A stretch of DNA of 64,000 nt, taken from Bacillus sp. P14.5 (GTDB lineage Bacteria; Bacillota; Bacilli; Bacillales; Bacillaceae_B). The notes under the pieces were generated by a model. The model was not told the origin of the DNA. It searched no databases and saw nothing but the letters and a program-made list of their open reading frames with translations. Shown piece by piece: positions 18,514 to 28,324 of this stretch (the first letter of the stretch is position 1; each line of letters begins with the position of its first letter). The stretch covers positions 1-64,000 of the forward strand of contig NZ_NIJF01000070.1 of NCBI RefSeq assembly GCF_003316765.1, written 5' to 3'. The position numbers and the translations under genes were made by a program.

Positions 18514-19430
18514 TATGTACCTACCTCACGCTGGTGGATACATGAGTTCTAGAATTTCGGATGAGATGTGTATCTACCTCGCACTGGTGGATACATGAGT
18601 TCTGGTATTTTGACTGAGTTATGTATCCACTACACACTTCTGGGTACATGAGTAACTGGTTTTCGCGTGAGATATGTATCCACTCTGCACTTCTGGGTAC
18701 ATAAGGTGCACACTTTCGGACAAGATATGTATCTACCTCACGCAGGTGGATACATGAGTTCTGGTATTTTGACTGAGATATGTATCCACCTTGCACTTCT
18801 GGGTACATAAGGTACACACTTTCGGACAAGATATGTATCTACCTCGCGCTGGTGGATACATGAGTAACTGGTTTTCGCGTGAGATGTGTATCCACCTCGC
18901 ACTTCTGGGTACATAAGGTACACACCTTCAGCCAAGATATGTATCTACCTCGCACTGGTGGATACATGAGTTCTGGTATTTGACTGAGTTATGTATCCAC
19001 TCCGCACTTCTAGATACATAAGGTGCACACTTCGACCAAGATATGTATCTACCTCGCGCTGGTGGATACATGAGTAACTGGTTTTCGCGTGAGATATGTA
19101 TCCACCTTGCACTTCTGGGTACATAAGGTACACACCTTCAGCCAAGACATGTATCTACCTCGCACTGGTGGATACACGAGTTCTGGTATTTTGACTGAGA
19201 TATGTATCCACTCCGCACTTCTGGGTACATAAGTATCTGGTTTTCGATTGAGATATGTACCCACTCCGCACTTCTGGATACATGAGTAACTGGTTTTCAG
19301 CCGAGACATGTATCTACCTCGCGCTGGTGGATACATGAGTCCTGGAATTTCGGCCGTGCTATGTACCCACTCCACCCTCCTAGATAAACGAGTCCCGTCG
19401 TATCTCTAATCAAAATATGTATCCAAGCCC
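18514..19430. repeat. Hairpin minisatellite array 1 (about 53-bp units, about 17 copies)
   Basis: About 17 head-to-tail units of 52-54 bp. Each has an inverted repeat able to form a stem of about 10 bp, in two forms: H1, TGTATCTACC-loop-GGTGGATACA, and H2, TATGTATCCA-loop-TGGGTACATA. The joining segments fall into three types (AGTTCTGGTATTTTGACTGAG, AGTAACTGGTTTTCGCGTGAG, AGGTACACACCTTCAGCCAAG). From 18673 to about 19200 the order H2-L3-H1-L1-H2-L3-H1-L2 repeats, giving a higher-order period of about 211 bp (starts 18673, 18885, 19095). Open frames on the minus strand across it are repeat artefacts. Confidence 0.9.
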
Positions 19431-19459
19431 AGCTTTTGAAACTTCCATATACGAATAAA

Positions 19460-19492
19460 GAAAAGGACGAAACCATAAACGATTTCGTCCTC
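19460..19492 (-). terminator. Terminator, probably of panBCD
   Basis: On the minus strand GGACGAAATCG-ttta-TGGTTTCGTCC followed by TTTTCTTT. It is the first intrinsic terminator downstream of panD, beyond repeat A2. Confidence 0.65.
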
Positions 19493-19623
19493 CATTAATA
19501 AGGATTATACTTTCACTTCGTAACGGAGAACCATAAGATTCCCGAGGTATTTAAAAAAGCTCTTTTCTAAAAGATGGTTGCTTTTGAATGGTATTTTATA
19601 CTCCTACTCCTTTTAGGCAGAAG

Positions 19624-19856
19624 GATTGGAGCGGAAGGCGCGCGACCTCCTTCGGGACTAGCGGCGTCTAGTTGCAGCGCCCAGCCCCTCAGGGTCAAAT
19701 AACCCGCATCGCATAAAAGGAAAGACCGCCTTTTTTTCGATGCGGAACATTTGCCTGTCGAGTCTGATCAGGGCGCTTCCACTTTTTATACAGGCGAAGC
19801 CGAGGAGGCCGGGCGCCCGCCCCGCGGAGTCGTGCGCCTGGAGCGGAAATCCATTA
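19624..19856 (-). repeat. GC-rich modular repeat family A, copy A2 (head-Y-tail)
   Basis: Same head (GGAAATCC side, CCCCGCGGAGTCGTGCGCC), module Y and tail as A1 but without module X. The Y hairpin here uses CCGCATCG/CGATGCGG in place of CTCAAGAG/CTCTTGAG, while the flanks GGGTCAAATAACC and AACATTTGCCTGTCG are unchanged. Confidence 0.75.
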
Positions 19857-19903
19857 CTTTTAGAACAACCACAGTCTTTGGGAAAACAGCCTTAAAAAAA
19901 GAA

Positions 19904-20286
19904 TCAATAAACCGTAGCTTCAGGCTCCGTTCCCAGCATTTCAACTATGTTATTTTTTCATCCATGATGGCCACTTTCGGCACGTGGGTATGGGCCTGTT
20001 CATCCGGAACAAGCTTATACGAAATGACAATAATGACGTCACCAGGCTGTACAAGACGTGCGGCCGCACCATTCAGACAGAATACACCGCTTCCGCGTTC
20101 TCCCGGAATGATGTAAGTTTCCAGTCTTGCACCATTATTATTATTGACGATTTGAACCTTTTCATTTGGAAGCATGCCAACATTGTCGAGGATATCCTGG
20201 TCAATCGTAATGCTGCCCACATAATTCAAGTTCGCTTCTGTCACTGTCGCTCTATGGATTTTTCCGCTCATCATCGTTCTAAACAT
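19904..20286 (-). CDS. panD: Aspartate 1-decarboxylase, 3' end frameshifted
   Basis: PanD makes beta-alanine for pantothenate; it cleaves itself between Gly24 and Ser25 to form a pyruvoyl cofactor, and the site YVGSITID is intact. As written, the frame stops early (113 residues, at 19945). Adding one T to the T-run at 19953-19958 (forward) restores ...[19 protein letters not shown] and gives 127 residues, exactly the family length. The core needed for activity lies before the lesion. It overlaps panC by eight bases, with AGGAGGAGA inside the panC end, so it is translationally coupled. Confidence 0.9.
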
Positions 20287-21145
20287 GGTGTATCTCCTCC
20301 TGTGCCTCTTTGATGATTATATTATCAATCAGCCGGGCTTTATCAAATTTCACTGCTAAGGCTATTATGACCTCTCCCTGAAGTTTATCCAAGGTTGTTA
20401 ATTCAGGATAAGAATAGATTTCGATATAATCAATGATTCCACTGGTTTCTGCGCTGATTCTATCACGGATAAAGGAAATAATCCGACCTGGATCTGCTTC
20501 ACCTTCCTTGATCAACCTTTCTGCATCATTCAGGCTTCTGTTTAAAACCGGAGCTTCCATTCTTTCCTGTTCGGATAGGTAAACGTTCCTGGAACTCTTG
20601 GCAAGGCCGTCTTTCTCCCTGACCGTTGGAACACGGACGATATTCACAGGAAAATTCAGATCCTTAACAAGACCTTCAATAACAGCTACCTGCTGTGCAT
20701 CCTTTAACCCGAAATAGGCATTATCAGGTCCGACGATATTAAATAACTTCGACACCACGGTGACAACACCGTCAAAATGGCCTTCCCTCTTGCTTCCGCA
20801 TAAAACATCGGTCCGCTCGGTGACATGCATCTTAACTGAAGTGCCTGAGTACATTTCTTCCGCCTCCGGTAGAAACAGGATATCGACTCCTGCCGATTGG
20901 GCGAGCTCCGCATCTCTTTCCGGGTTGCGGGGATAGCTTTCAAAATCTTCATTTGGTCCGAACTGCAGGGGGTTGACAAAGATACTCATGACGACAATAT
21001 CGTTTTCCTCCCTGGCCTGCTGCGCCAAGGTAAGATGGCCTTCATGCAGAAAGCCCATTGTCGGCACGAAACCTATTGTTTTTCCTCTGCGTTTTTCATT
21101 CATTAAAAACTCCTGCAGGGAAGGAATCGAGGTGTATTTTATCAT
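20279..21145 (-). CDS. panC: Pantothenate synthetase
   Basis: Joins pantoate and beta-alanine with ATP. The 288 residues contain the ATP-binding [14 protein letters not shown] (HxGH, about 28-41), the pantoate-binding [11 protein letters not shown], and KSSRNVYLS (the KMSKS-like loop, about 182). The start at 21145 is chosen because GGAGGAAAG, lying inside the end of panB, is well placed; an in-frame ATG at 21163 lies within that site. It is separated from the panB stop by one base. Confidence 0.95.
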   Translation of the reverse strand: MIKYTSIPSLQEFLMNEKRRGKTIGFVPTMGFLHEGHLTLAQQAREENDIVVMSIFVNPLQFGPNEDFESYPRNPERDAELAQSAGVDILFLPEAEEMYSGTSVKMHVTERTDVLCGSKREGHFDGVVTVVSKLFNIVGPDNAYFGLKDAQQVAVIEGLVKDLNFPVNIVRVPTVREKDGLAKSSRNVYLSEQERMEAPVLNRSLNDAERLIKEGEADPGRIISFIRDRISAETSGIIDYIEIYSYPELTTLDKLQGEVIIALAVKFDKARLIDNIIIKEAQEEIHHV

Positions 21146-21146
21146 G

Positions 21147-21983
21147 TTAATTCTTTCCTCCATATAAGGATTGCAATTCTTCTTCTTTCATTGTGAAAGT
21201 GTGGCCGACTTCGGGAAACCGGCCGTCTTTCACCTCATTATGGTAAGTCCGTAGACCGGCAGCAGCCGCTTCGTTAAAATCTGCATATTTCTTCACGAAT
21301 TTCGGTATTCTTTCAACACCATAGGTCATGATGTCATGAAATACCAAGACCTGGCCGTCTGTTTCACTTCCGGCACCAATGCCGATCACCGGGATCTTGA
21401 TGCTTTTCGTCACTTCAGCTGCCAGCTGGCGGGGGATACATTCAACGACAAGTGCAAACGCACCGGCTTCTTCGCACCTTTTTGCTTCTTCTATAAGTTT
21501 TTCGGCTGCTTCTGCCGTTTTCCCCTGAACTTTGTATCCGCCAAGAACACCAACTGACTGCGGAGTTAGTCCAAGGTGGGCGACAACGGGAATGCCAGCT
21601 GTTGTGAGGTCGGCAATTGTATCAATTACAGCCCCCCCGCCTTCAACCTTCACAGCATGGGCACCGCTTTTTTGAACAATTTCCATTGCCGCTTGCAGGG
21701 TATCTCGTTTGGAAAGGTGATAGGTCATAAAAGGCATATCAGTCACCACAAAAGTATCAGGTGCTCCTCTTCTTACCGCCTTGGTATGATGAATCATATC
21801 CTCAAGAGTCACAGCAACCGTTGAGCCATAGCCCAATACGACCATCCCCAGGGAATCTCCTACCAACAACATATCGATGCCGGCTTTCTCGGAAAGCTTT
21901 GCTGAAGGATAGTCATAAGCGGTCACCATTGATATTTTTTCATCTTCACTTTTCATTTTGATAAAATCGGATGTGCTCTTCAT
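21147..21983 (-). CDS. panB: Ketopantoate hydroxymethyltransferase
   Basis: First dedicated step of pantothenate synthesis: transfers a hydroxymethyl group to 2-oxoisovalerate. Residues show [19 protein letters not shown] at the N-terminus, the metal-binding [14 protein letters not shown] (about 42-55), KVEGG, and the [18 protein letters not shown] loop (about 196). I start at 21983, eight bases after AAGGAGGA, giving 278 residues; the frame extends to 22136 without support. First gene of panB-panC-panD. Confidence 0.95.
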   Translation of the reverse strand: MKSTSDFIKMKSEDEKISMVTAYDYPSAKLSEKAGIDMLLVGDSLGMVVLGYGSTVAVTLEDMIHHTKAVRRGAPDTFVVTDMPFMTYHLSKRDTLQAAMEIVQKSGAHAVKVEGGGAVIDTIADLTTAGIPVVAHLGLTPQSVGVLGGYKVQGKTAEAAEKLIEEAKRCEEAGAFALVVECIPRQLAAEVTKSIKIPVIGIGAGSETDGQVLVFHDIMTYGVERIPKFVKKYADFNEAAAAGLRTYHNEVKDGRFPEVGHTFTMKEEELQSLYGGKN

Positions 21984-22086
21984 TTTTAGTTCCTCCTTTT
22001 TTATCAGAGGCGGCGAAACATCTAGTATATTGGCTGCTTTTGCAAACTCCATCCGCTGAGAATGGGCTGCTGCAAAAGAACCTGAC

Positions 22087-22125
22087 AAAAAGGGATCCTT
22101 CCGCAAATAAAGGCAGAAGGATCCC
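22087..22125 (-). terminator. Terminator of the dapB-birA operon
   Basis: On the minus strand GGGATCCTTC-loop-GAAGGATCCC then TTTTTGTC: a perfect 10-bp stem. It separates birA from panB, so the pan genes have their own promoter between about 21990 and 22085. Confidence 0.85.
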
Positions 22126-22310
22126 GTTAAGTTCAATTTAAAGTTTCGACCCTCCGTCCCTGTCCAAATGGATCAAGGCAGATATAAGTTGATGTATTCA
22201 GTTTTTGAGATACGGTGCAGTTCACTGAGGATACTGCCCTTCAATAAAAGATTATAACAAAAGAAACAGGATTTCAATAGAAAAAAAGACTGAGAGAAAA
22301 CGTTTTCATA

Positions 22311-23264
22311 TTAATCCAGTTCAATATCTGCTGAGTAAACTTCGTGAATGGCTCCCTCGGCGTCTTCAATTCTCAGCACGCCATCTTCATTGATGCCCAG
22401 GGCTTTTCCTTTAATACTGCCTGTGATGGTTCTCGCCGTAATTTGTCTTCCGATACTGATGGCATAGCTTTCCCAGAGCAGCTTGATCGGGGTGAAGCCT
22501 TTTTCCATGTATAAATCATAATACAATTCGAGTTTCTCGAGCACTTTTTGGATTAGTTTTGCCCTCGATATCTTTTCTTCTTTCTCCAAGGACAAAGAGG
22601 TGGCAATGGCTTGCAGTTCTTCAGGGAAATCTTCCCTCTTCTGATTTACGTTCATCCCGATCCCGATAATAATGGAATTGATTTTATCCGCCTCTGCCTG
22701 AAGCTCTGTCAATATTCCAGTAACCTTTTTGCCGTTAAGTAAAATATCATTCGGCCACTTAATTTCTGGACTTAGGCCGCATACCTCTTCGATTGCCTGC
22801 ACGACCGCTACCGCTGCAATCAGAGTGAATTGCGGGGCTCTTTGTGGAGGCAGCTGGGGTTTCAAGATGATGCTCATCCAGATTCCGGTTCCTTTCGGAG
22901 AGTGCCAGCTTCTCAGGAGCCTTCCTCTTCCCTCTGTCTGCTCATCAGCTATTACAGTGGTTCCTTCCACACTTCCTTCTTGCGCAAGAGCATGGGCGAT
23001 TTTTTGTGTGGATGGTACAGATTCCATATATTCAATCACTCTTCCAATTGCTCTTGTCCTCAGACCTAAATATACTTCTTCCGCACTTACCCTGTCAGGA
23101 GCTTTCAAAATTCTGTACCCCTTTTTCTTCACAGCTTCAAATTCAAAGCCTTCTTTTCTAAGCTCTTCGATATGTTTCCATACGGCTGTTCGAGAGCAGC
23201 CTGCTATATCTGCCAGGGCTTGTCCGGAAAGAAACTCTCCATCTGCCATTCTGAAAGCTTCCAT
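22311..23264 (-). CDS. birA: BirA: biotin-protein ligase and biotin repressor
   Basis: Bifunctional protein: attaches biotin to acetyl-CoA carboxylase and pyruvate carboxylase and represses biotin genes. An N-terminal helix-turn-helix (LSGQALADIAGCSRTAVWKH, about 13-32) precedes the ligase domain with TEGRGRLLRSW (about 112), KWPNDILLNGKKVTGIL (about 170) and a small C-terminal SH3-like domain. The ATG at 23264 follows no clear ribosome site, and no better start exists in frame before a stop, so translation may depend on coupling to cca, which ends 10 bp upstream. 317 residues. Confidence 0.93.
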   Translation of the reverse strand: MEAFRMADGEFLSGQALADIAGCSRTAVWKHIEELRKEGFEFEAVKKKGYRILKAPDRVSAEEVYLGLRTRAIGRVIEYMESVPSTQKIAHALAQEGSVEGTTVIADEQTEGRGRLLRSWHSPKGTGIWMSIILKPQLPPQRAPQFTLIAAVAVVQAIEEVCGLSPEIKWPNDILLNGKKVTGILTELQAEADKINSIIIGIGMNVNQKREDFPEELQAIATSLSLEKEEKISRAKLIQKVLEKLELYYDLYMEKGFTPIKLLWESYAISIGRQITARTITGSIKGKALGINEDGVLRIEDAEGAIHEVYSADIELD

Positions 23265-23274
23265 TAATTTTTTC

Positions 23275-24465
23275 TTATTGGTGATTGCAAAGCCCTAACC
23301 ACTCCCTTATGCTTGAATTTTGATTGGGTATTTCCCCTTCTATGACAGCTCTTTCCGTTTTTTCAATTATGTCTTTTATCCATGGGCCGCCTGTTTTTCC
23401 CGTCCACTTCATCAGGTCATTTCCGGACAGTTCCAGCTCAGCACGGCTTTTAATCGGCAAAGCATCATGCAAATCCTTTAAGCAGCTTTCATCTGTTTTT
23501 CCATCTGAAGTATTCAGCACCTGGTATACTCTTTCAACATCAACCGCCATCGAAACCCCTGCATGATAAAGTCTGTAAGAATCCCATTCACTTTCCTTCC
23601 TCTCACAAAGAAAAGCTATTGCTTTGGTTATGTATTTCATTTTCTTTGCAGGAAGTCTCCATGGATCTAAAAAGCCGGATCGCGGTTTAGTTAGGTAATT
23701 GAGCAGCAGCCACATTTGTTCATTGCTCAGGTGGTCAATAGGCAAGGCGGCAGCAGACATTACTACTTCCTCTTTCAATTCAGGAAGATACTCATAGAGC
23801 TTTGTTTCTTCCAGGATATTAAATGAAGAACGTTTATATGGGGCACTTACTAACTTTTCGAATTCAGCAGATATTCTTTCAACAGCAATATACTTAAGAG
23901 TATTTCTGTTGTTCTCTATGCTTTTAATGGTTTCGGTTTCAATTTTAAAATTGAGCTGAGACATAAAGCGGACGGCCCTCATCATTCTAAGGGCATCCTC
24001 TTTGAATCGTTCATCTGCATCACCTACCGTACGGATCACCTTTTCCTTAAGATCTTCCCTTCCACGAAAAGGATCATGAATTTCTCCCGTGCTGTCCATC
24101 GCCATCGCATTGATGGTAAAATCCCGTCTTTGAAGATCTTCTTTTAACGAGGTGATGAATGTAACCGATTCCGGTCTTCGATGATCCTTGTAGTTATCTT
24201 CACTTCTGAAGGTTGTGATTTCATAAGGAATTTTGTTATAGACCGCCACTACTGTTCCGTGTTCAATCCCAACATCAATCGTTTTGGGGAAAACTTCCTT
24301 AACTTGTTCAGGGAGGGCCGAAGTGGCAATATCAATATCATTTGTCGTTCTGTTCAAAAGCAGATCTCTTACAGAACCGCCGACAAAATAAGCCTGATAC
24401 CCGGCTTCTTCCAATTTCTTCAGTACAGGCAAAGCACGCTGGAATATGGAAGGGAGCACCTTCAT
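23275..24465 (-). CDS. cca: CCA tRNA nucleotidyltransferase
   Basis: Adds the CCA end to tRNAs. Class II enzyme of 396 residues: the nucleotidyl-transfer motif GGSVRDLLLNRTTNDIDIAT (about 29-48), with the two metal Asp residues, then RRDFTINAMAMD (about 112) and the RNA-binding helical part. The ATG at 24465 overlaps the bshA stop (TGATG), so it is translationally coupled. Confidence 0.94.
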   Translation of the reverse strand: MKVLPSIFQRALPVLKKLEEAGYQAYFVGGSVRDLLLNRTTNDIDIATSALPEQVKEVFPKTIDVGIEHGTVVAVYNKIPYEITTFRSEDNYKDHRRPESVTFITSLKEDLQRRDFTINAMAMDSTGEIHDPFRGREDLKEKVIRTVGDADERFKEDALRMMRAVRFMSQLNFKIETETIKSIENNRNTLKYIAVERISAEFEKLVSAPYKRSSFNILEETKLYEYLPELKEEVVMSAAALPIDHLSNEQMWLLLNYLTKPRSGFLDPWRLPAKKMKYITKAIAFLCERKESEWDSYRLYHAGVSMAVDVERVYQVLNTSDGKTDESCLKDLHDALPIKSRAELELSGNDLMKWTGKTGGPWIKDIIEKTERAVIEGEIPNQNSSIREWLGLCNHQ

Positions 24466-25597
24466 CACCTACCCTTTACGAGAAGCTTTCTGTATATTTG
24501 TTCATACTGATCCACTATTTTGCTCCAATGAAATTTTGTCCTGGCCGTCTCTGTGGCATTCTCTGATAGTTCCTGATAGAGCTTTTCCGAAGAAAGCAAT
24601 GATACCGCCTTCTCCGAAACAGAATCAACAGCCCCGAGGGGACAAATATATCCATTGACTCCGTCTTCAATCACTTCAGGTATTCCACCGATATCAGTCC
24701 CTATACATGGAACTCCGCACGCCATCGCTTCAAGAGCTACAAGTCCGAAACTTTCCTTTTCAGAAAGGAGGAGCATGAGGTCGCTCAGTGAATAAAGTTC
24801 TTCAAGGCTATCCTGCTTACCAAGGAAAAGAACCTTCTCTTTCAGCCCAAGTTCTCTTACCAGTTGACAGATGACAGTCATTTCCGGCCCGTCTCCTACC
24901 AGCATAAGTTTGGCCGGGATTTGATCTGCAATCCTGCTGAAAGCCTGAACAACATCTTCCACCCTTTTGACTGCCCTGAAATTCGATACATGGATGACGA
25001 CCTTCTCTTCGGGGCGCAAACCATATTCTTTTTTCAAATGATTCGAGTCCACCTTGCGATAAACACGCTCATCAATAAAGTTGTAAACTGTCTCAATGTC
25101 TTTCTCTGGTTTAATAAGACTGTACGTCTGGTCTACAAGGGCATGGGATACTGCTGTAACATGGTCAGAATGTTCAATTCCAAACCGGATGGCTTCCGTT
25201 AACGACGGGTCATATCCCAGGACGGTGATATCCGTTCCATGCAGCGTTGTGACGATTTTCAATTCCGTGCCTGCCATTTGTTTTGCCAGGATGGCACAAA
25301 CAGCATGAGGCACAGCATAATGAACATGCAGTATGTCGAGGTTTTCCCTTTTGGCCACCACTGCCATCTTATTAGCCAAAGCTATGTCATATGGAGCATG
25401 TTGAAAAACCGAATACTGGCTCACCTCTACCTGGTGATAATAAATATTTGGGTACATCCTGTTCAGCCTGAACGGTACACTGGAGGTGATAAAATGAATC
25501 TCATGCCCTCTCTCCGCAAGCAGTTTTCCAAGTTCAGTCGCTACTACCCCGGACCCCCAACCGTCGGATAGCAAGTGATCCCGATTTTTAATTTCAT
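24465..25597 (-). pseudogene. bshA: BshA glycosyltransferase of bacillithiol synthesis (one-base frameshift)
   Basis: BshA links N-acetylglucosamine from UDP-GlcNAc to L-malate, the first step of bacillithiol. The true start is the ATG at 25597 (AGGAGAG six bases before), giving [15 protein letters not shown]. There the run of five G (forward C-run 25553-25557) lacks one G, and the frame ends at TAG; adding it gives [13 protein letters not shown], the nucleotide-binding loop of the family, and a 377-residue protein. The rest is intact, including [17 protein letters not shown] and [18 protein letters not shown]. The downstream bsh and cca genes look normal, so I read this as a sequence error. 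Confidence 0.9.
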
Positions 25598-25600
25598 AAA

Positions 25601-26293
25601 CTACTCTCCTAATAAGTCCTTGTCGACAATCAAAGTGGTGTGGGTCATAAATCCTTCCGCAAATGAAAGACCGGCTGTTTTGCCCATCATTCTTTCCCTT
25701 GCCTCGATCGATTCAAGGTACCCTTCAGTCAAAGGAGTAGAAACACTTCCCGATGAACTGACGAATTGGCTTTGATATGCTTCCAAGCTTTTTATTTTGG
25801 TCTCTATGTATGGTTCTATATCCACAACAAAATCAGGTTTGTGAAACCCGTTAATCATATAAAAATATAAAGATAAAGGTTTATGCGATTCTCCTTCTCC
25901 ATACTTTTTTATTCCCGCGGAAAAAAAAGCTTCTTTCACCAGCGAGGATGCATTTCCATGATCCGGGTGCCTGTCGACTTCATAAGGCGCAAACACAATT
26001 TTGGGTTTGTAGAGTCTGATGACACGTACTATCTCATCAATGTAATTTTTCATCAAGTAAAGTCCCCTGTCAGGAAGGCCAAGGTTTATCCTTTCCGTTA
26101 CACCTAATAGAGAGGCGGCTTCTTCAGCTTCTTCCTCCCTTGACACAGGAGTGCCGTTTGAAGACAGTTCTGCTTTAGTCAGGTCACAGATCACTACTGT
26201 TTTTCCCGCTGCCGCATACTTGGCTAGCGTGCCGCCCATCCCGATTTCTACATCGTCTGAATGTGCACCGAATGCCAGGATATCAATTTCCAT
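25601..26293 (-). CDS. bshB1: BshB1 N-acetylglucosaminyl-malate deacetylase
   Basis: Zinc hydrolase removing the acetyl group in the second step of bacillithiol synthesis. The [12 protein letters not shown] motif (about 11-22) supplies two metal ligands and the catalytic Asp, and RHPDHGNAS the third His. I favour the ATG at 26293, which starts four residues before LAFGAH as in B. subtilis; an ATG three codons upstream sits closer to the GGGGAG site and is also possible. It overlaps the end of mgsA by 11 bases and ends three bases before bshA. Confidence 0.93.
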   Translation of the reverse strand: MEIDILAFGAHSDDVEIGMGGTLAKYAAAGKTVVICDLTKAELSSNGTPVSREEEAEEAASLLGVTERINLGLPDRGLYLMKNYIDEIVRVIRLYKPKIVFAPYEVDRHPDHGNASSLVKEAFFSAGIKKYGEGESHKPLSLYFYMINGFHKPDFVVDIEPYIETKIKSLEAYQSQFVSSSGSVSTPLTEGYLESIEARERMMGKTAGLSFAEGFMTHTTLIVDKDLLGE

Positions 26294-26708
26294 TACCGTC
26301 ATTCTCCCCTTGCTCTTTGGAGATCTCGCGCCAATGGATATCACCGCGCTGCAGTCCTCTTATAATAATTTCAGCAGTACCCATATTGGTTGCCAGAGGG
26401 ACAGAATAAACATCACATAAACGAATGAGGGCAGAAACATCCGGCTCATGCGGCTGCGCTGTCAATGGGTCCCTGAAAAAGATGACTATGTCCATTTTAT
26501 CGTTTGCGATGAATGAACCAATTTCCTGATCGCCGCCCAGAGGACCTGACTTAAACCTGTGAAGGTCGAGACCCGTCTCTTCATTGATTCTTGAACCTGT
26601 TGTCCCTGTTGCATACAAGTTGTGCTTTTGAAACGTATCTTTATAGGCCAATACAAAACGAATTAAATTATCTTTCTTCTTATCATGCGCTATTAAAGCA
26701 ATATTCAA
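26283..26708 (-). CDS. mgsA: Methylglyoxal synthase
   Basis: Converts dihydroxyacetone phosphate to methylglyoxal, a bypass that relieves phosphate-sugar stress; bacillithiol, made by the next genes, detoxifies methylglyoxal, which gives the cluster sense. The 141 residues include [10 protein letters not shown], the phosphate-binding [11 protein letters not shown] (about 63) and the catalytic [20 protein letters not shown]. Start is TTG 26708, eight bases after AAGGAG. Confidence 0.94.
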   Translation of the reverse strand: MNIALIAHDKKKDNLIRFVLAYKDTFQKHNLYATGTTGSRINEETGLDLHRFKSGPLGGDQEIGSFIANDKMDIVIFFRDPLTAQPHEPDVSALIRLCDVYSVPLATNMGTAEIIIRGLQRGDIHWREISKEQGENDGNGN

Positions 26709-26786
26709 AACAATCACTCCTTGACTCGAAGTGAAGCCCTCTGCGAAAAAGTTATCCTCATACCTATACGCAGGGAAGCCCCCTGT

Positions 26787-27587
26787 TTAATCCAGTATAT
26801 TTTCCAGTCCATAAATCAATGTATCAATTTTCATAACCGTTTCTACGCATACCTTAACTCCTGACATAAAGGAAGTCCGATTATATGAATCATGTCGGAT
26901 TGTCAAGCTCTGCCCTTCAGCACCGAACATCACTTGCTGGTGAGCAATAAGACCCGGCAGACGGACACTATGGATATGCATGCCATCGTAGTCTGCTCCT
27001 CTTGCGCCTTTTATCGTTTCTTTTTCATCAGGGTGTCCCTGTTCCTTGGATTCTCTTTGAGAAGCAATCATTTCTGCTGTTTTTACAGCCGTTCCGGAAG
27101 GAGCATCGAGCTTTTGATCATGGTGCAGTTCTATAATTTCCACATCTTGAAAATACTTAGCGGCCATTTGGGAGAACTTCATCATCAACACTGCCCCGAC
27201 TGCAAAATTTGGGGCAATGATACATCCCAGTTTTCTTTCCCGGGCTAGATCTGTCAATTCAGCCAGTTGATCCGAAGAAAATCCTGTTGTTCCAACAACT
27301 GGCCTTACTCCATACTCCAAGGCTGTTTTTGTATGGAGATACCCGGTCTCAGGGGTCGTCAAATCAATCAGTACATGGGGAGCCTCGGTATCAAAGCATT
27401 CTTTAATGTCTGTATAGACTGGTACATCAGCCCCTGAAAAACCTTCTAATTCATGCAGCCGTTTGCCATCATATTTATGATCCAACACACTAATCAATTG
27501 AAAGTTTTCAGTGCTTTCTACCATTTTGACTGCTTCCCTGCCCATTCTTCCTCTGGGACCCGCTATCGCAACTTTAATCGGTGCCAT
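26787..27587 (-). CDS. dapB: 4-hydroxy-tetrahydrodipicolinate reductase
   Basis: NAD(P)H-dependent step of lysine, diaminopimelate and dipicolinate synthesis, thus feeding wall and spore. The Rossmann motif [13 protein letters not shown] (about 8-20), [12 protein letters not shown], and the catalytic [15 protein letters not shown] with the two His and Lys are intact. 266 residues. A GAGGAGGAAG site lies inside the end of ypjD, which it overlaps by 14 bases. Confidence 0.95.
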   Translation of the reverse strand: MAPIKVAIAGPRGRMGREAVKMVESTENFQLISVLDHKYDGKRLHELEGFSGADVPVYTDIKECFDTEAPHVLIDLTTPETGYLHTKTALEYGVRPVVGTTGFSSDQLAELTDLARERKLGCIIAPNFAVGAVLMMKFSQMAAKYFQDVEIIELHHDQKLDAPSGTAVKTAEMIASQRESKEQGHPDEKETIKGARGADYDGMHIHSVRLPGLIAHQQVMFGAEGQSLTIRHDSYNRTSFMSGVKVCVETVMKIDTLIYGLENILD

Positions 27588-27926
27588 TGATTTCTTCCTC
27601 CTCTATGCGTGTCCATCGGTCTTTATCTCTTGTTTGGAACTTATGCATAACTGAATTATGTGCTTTTTCGAGGTCAAGCCCCAATGAATTGGCCAAGCAT
27701 GTAACAACAAAAAGAATATCGCCAAGTTCGTCTTCTATGGTATTATCTTTTTCAGTACTTTTTTCGGTTTTTCTCCGTGGTAATGGTTAACCTCTCTGGC
27801 CAATTCACCCATTTCTTCCGTCAATCTGGCCATCATAGCCAGCGGGCTGAAGTACCCCTCTTTAAATTGTCCTATGTATGTATCTACTTCTGCCTGCATT
27901 TCCTTGATTGTTTTATTTTCTCCCAT
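27574..27926 (-). pseudogene. ypjD: YpjD MazG-type nucleotide pyrophosphohydrolase (one-base frameshift)
   Basis: MazG-like enzymes hydrolyse non-canonical NTPs. The start is MGENKTIKEMQAEVDTYI with GAGGTG upstream. The conserved metal-binding EEMGELAREVNH is present. The frame breaks at the six-T run 27759-27764 (forward): as read it ends KKIIP; with one more A it reads KKSTEKDNTIEDELGDILFV and continues to ...[11 protein letters not shown], a normal full-length family member of 117 residues. The second acidic motif (EDELGD) lies beyond the lesion. It is probably a sequence error. Confidence 0.88.
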
Positions 27927-28324
27927 ACTAACACCTCGCTGATTTCTTCTATTTATGTTAGCTAAATAATTGATTTTTGACAAATAATTAAACCAGATGG
28001 TTATATACCAAGGAAGTTCCCGGCCAGCTCAGAATATTACATTCAAGCTCTTCGCTTATTCTACTTAAAGCAGCATGTTTCGATCACATAAAACACTAAA
28101 AATGTCTTAGAATAAACCCTTTATTGATAGTTTACATCTCTTCCTATATAATTGCTCTGTTATAAGAAAAGAATACGGCGGCTGTTTCCACGAAGCCATC
28201 ATCATTTTGTATGTATGGGGGTAATTTGGCAAAGATTTTTGCCGATCGGACCCACTGCCGGATTCATTAACAAATACGTCTTTAAATCTTATACTCTAAC
28301 TTACCAACGATTGGAGGAACAATC
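27927..28324. promoter_or_regulatory. Divergent promoter region, ypjD / YitT-like gene
   Basis: About 400 bp of AT-rich DNA between two divergent genes, so it should hold promoters for both. I did not identify unambiguous -35/-10 boxes by eye. No repeat copy or RNA motif is apparent. Confidence 0.4.

Noticed and set aside
18521..19375. Several minus-strand proteins of 65-108 residues (MYPEVRGGY-type)
   Set aside because: They run through the tandem repeats, break at every unit-length change, and have no ribosome sites; they are artefacts of the repeat.
18514..19430. CRISPR array
   Set aside because: The units look like repeat plus spacer, but the 'spacers' recur in only three types and the 'repeats' vary; no cas genes are nearby.
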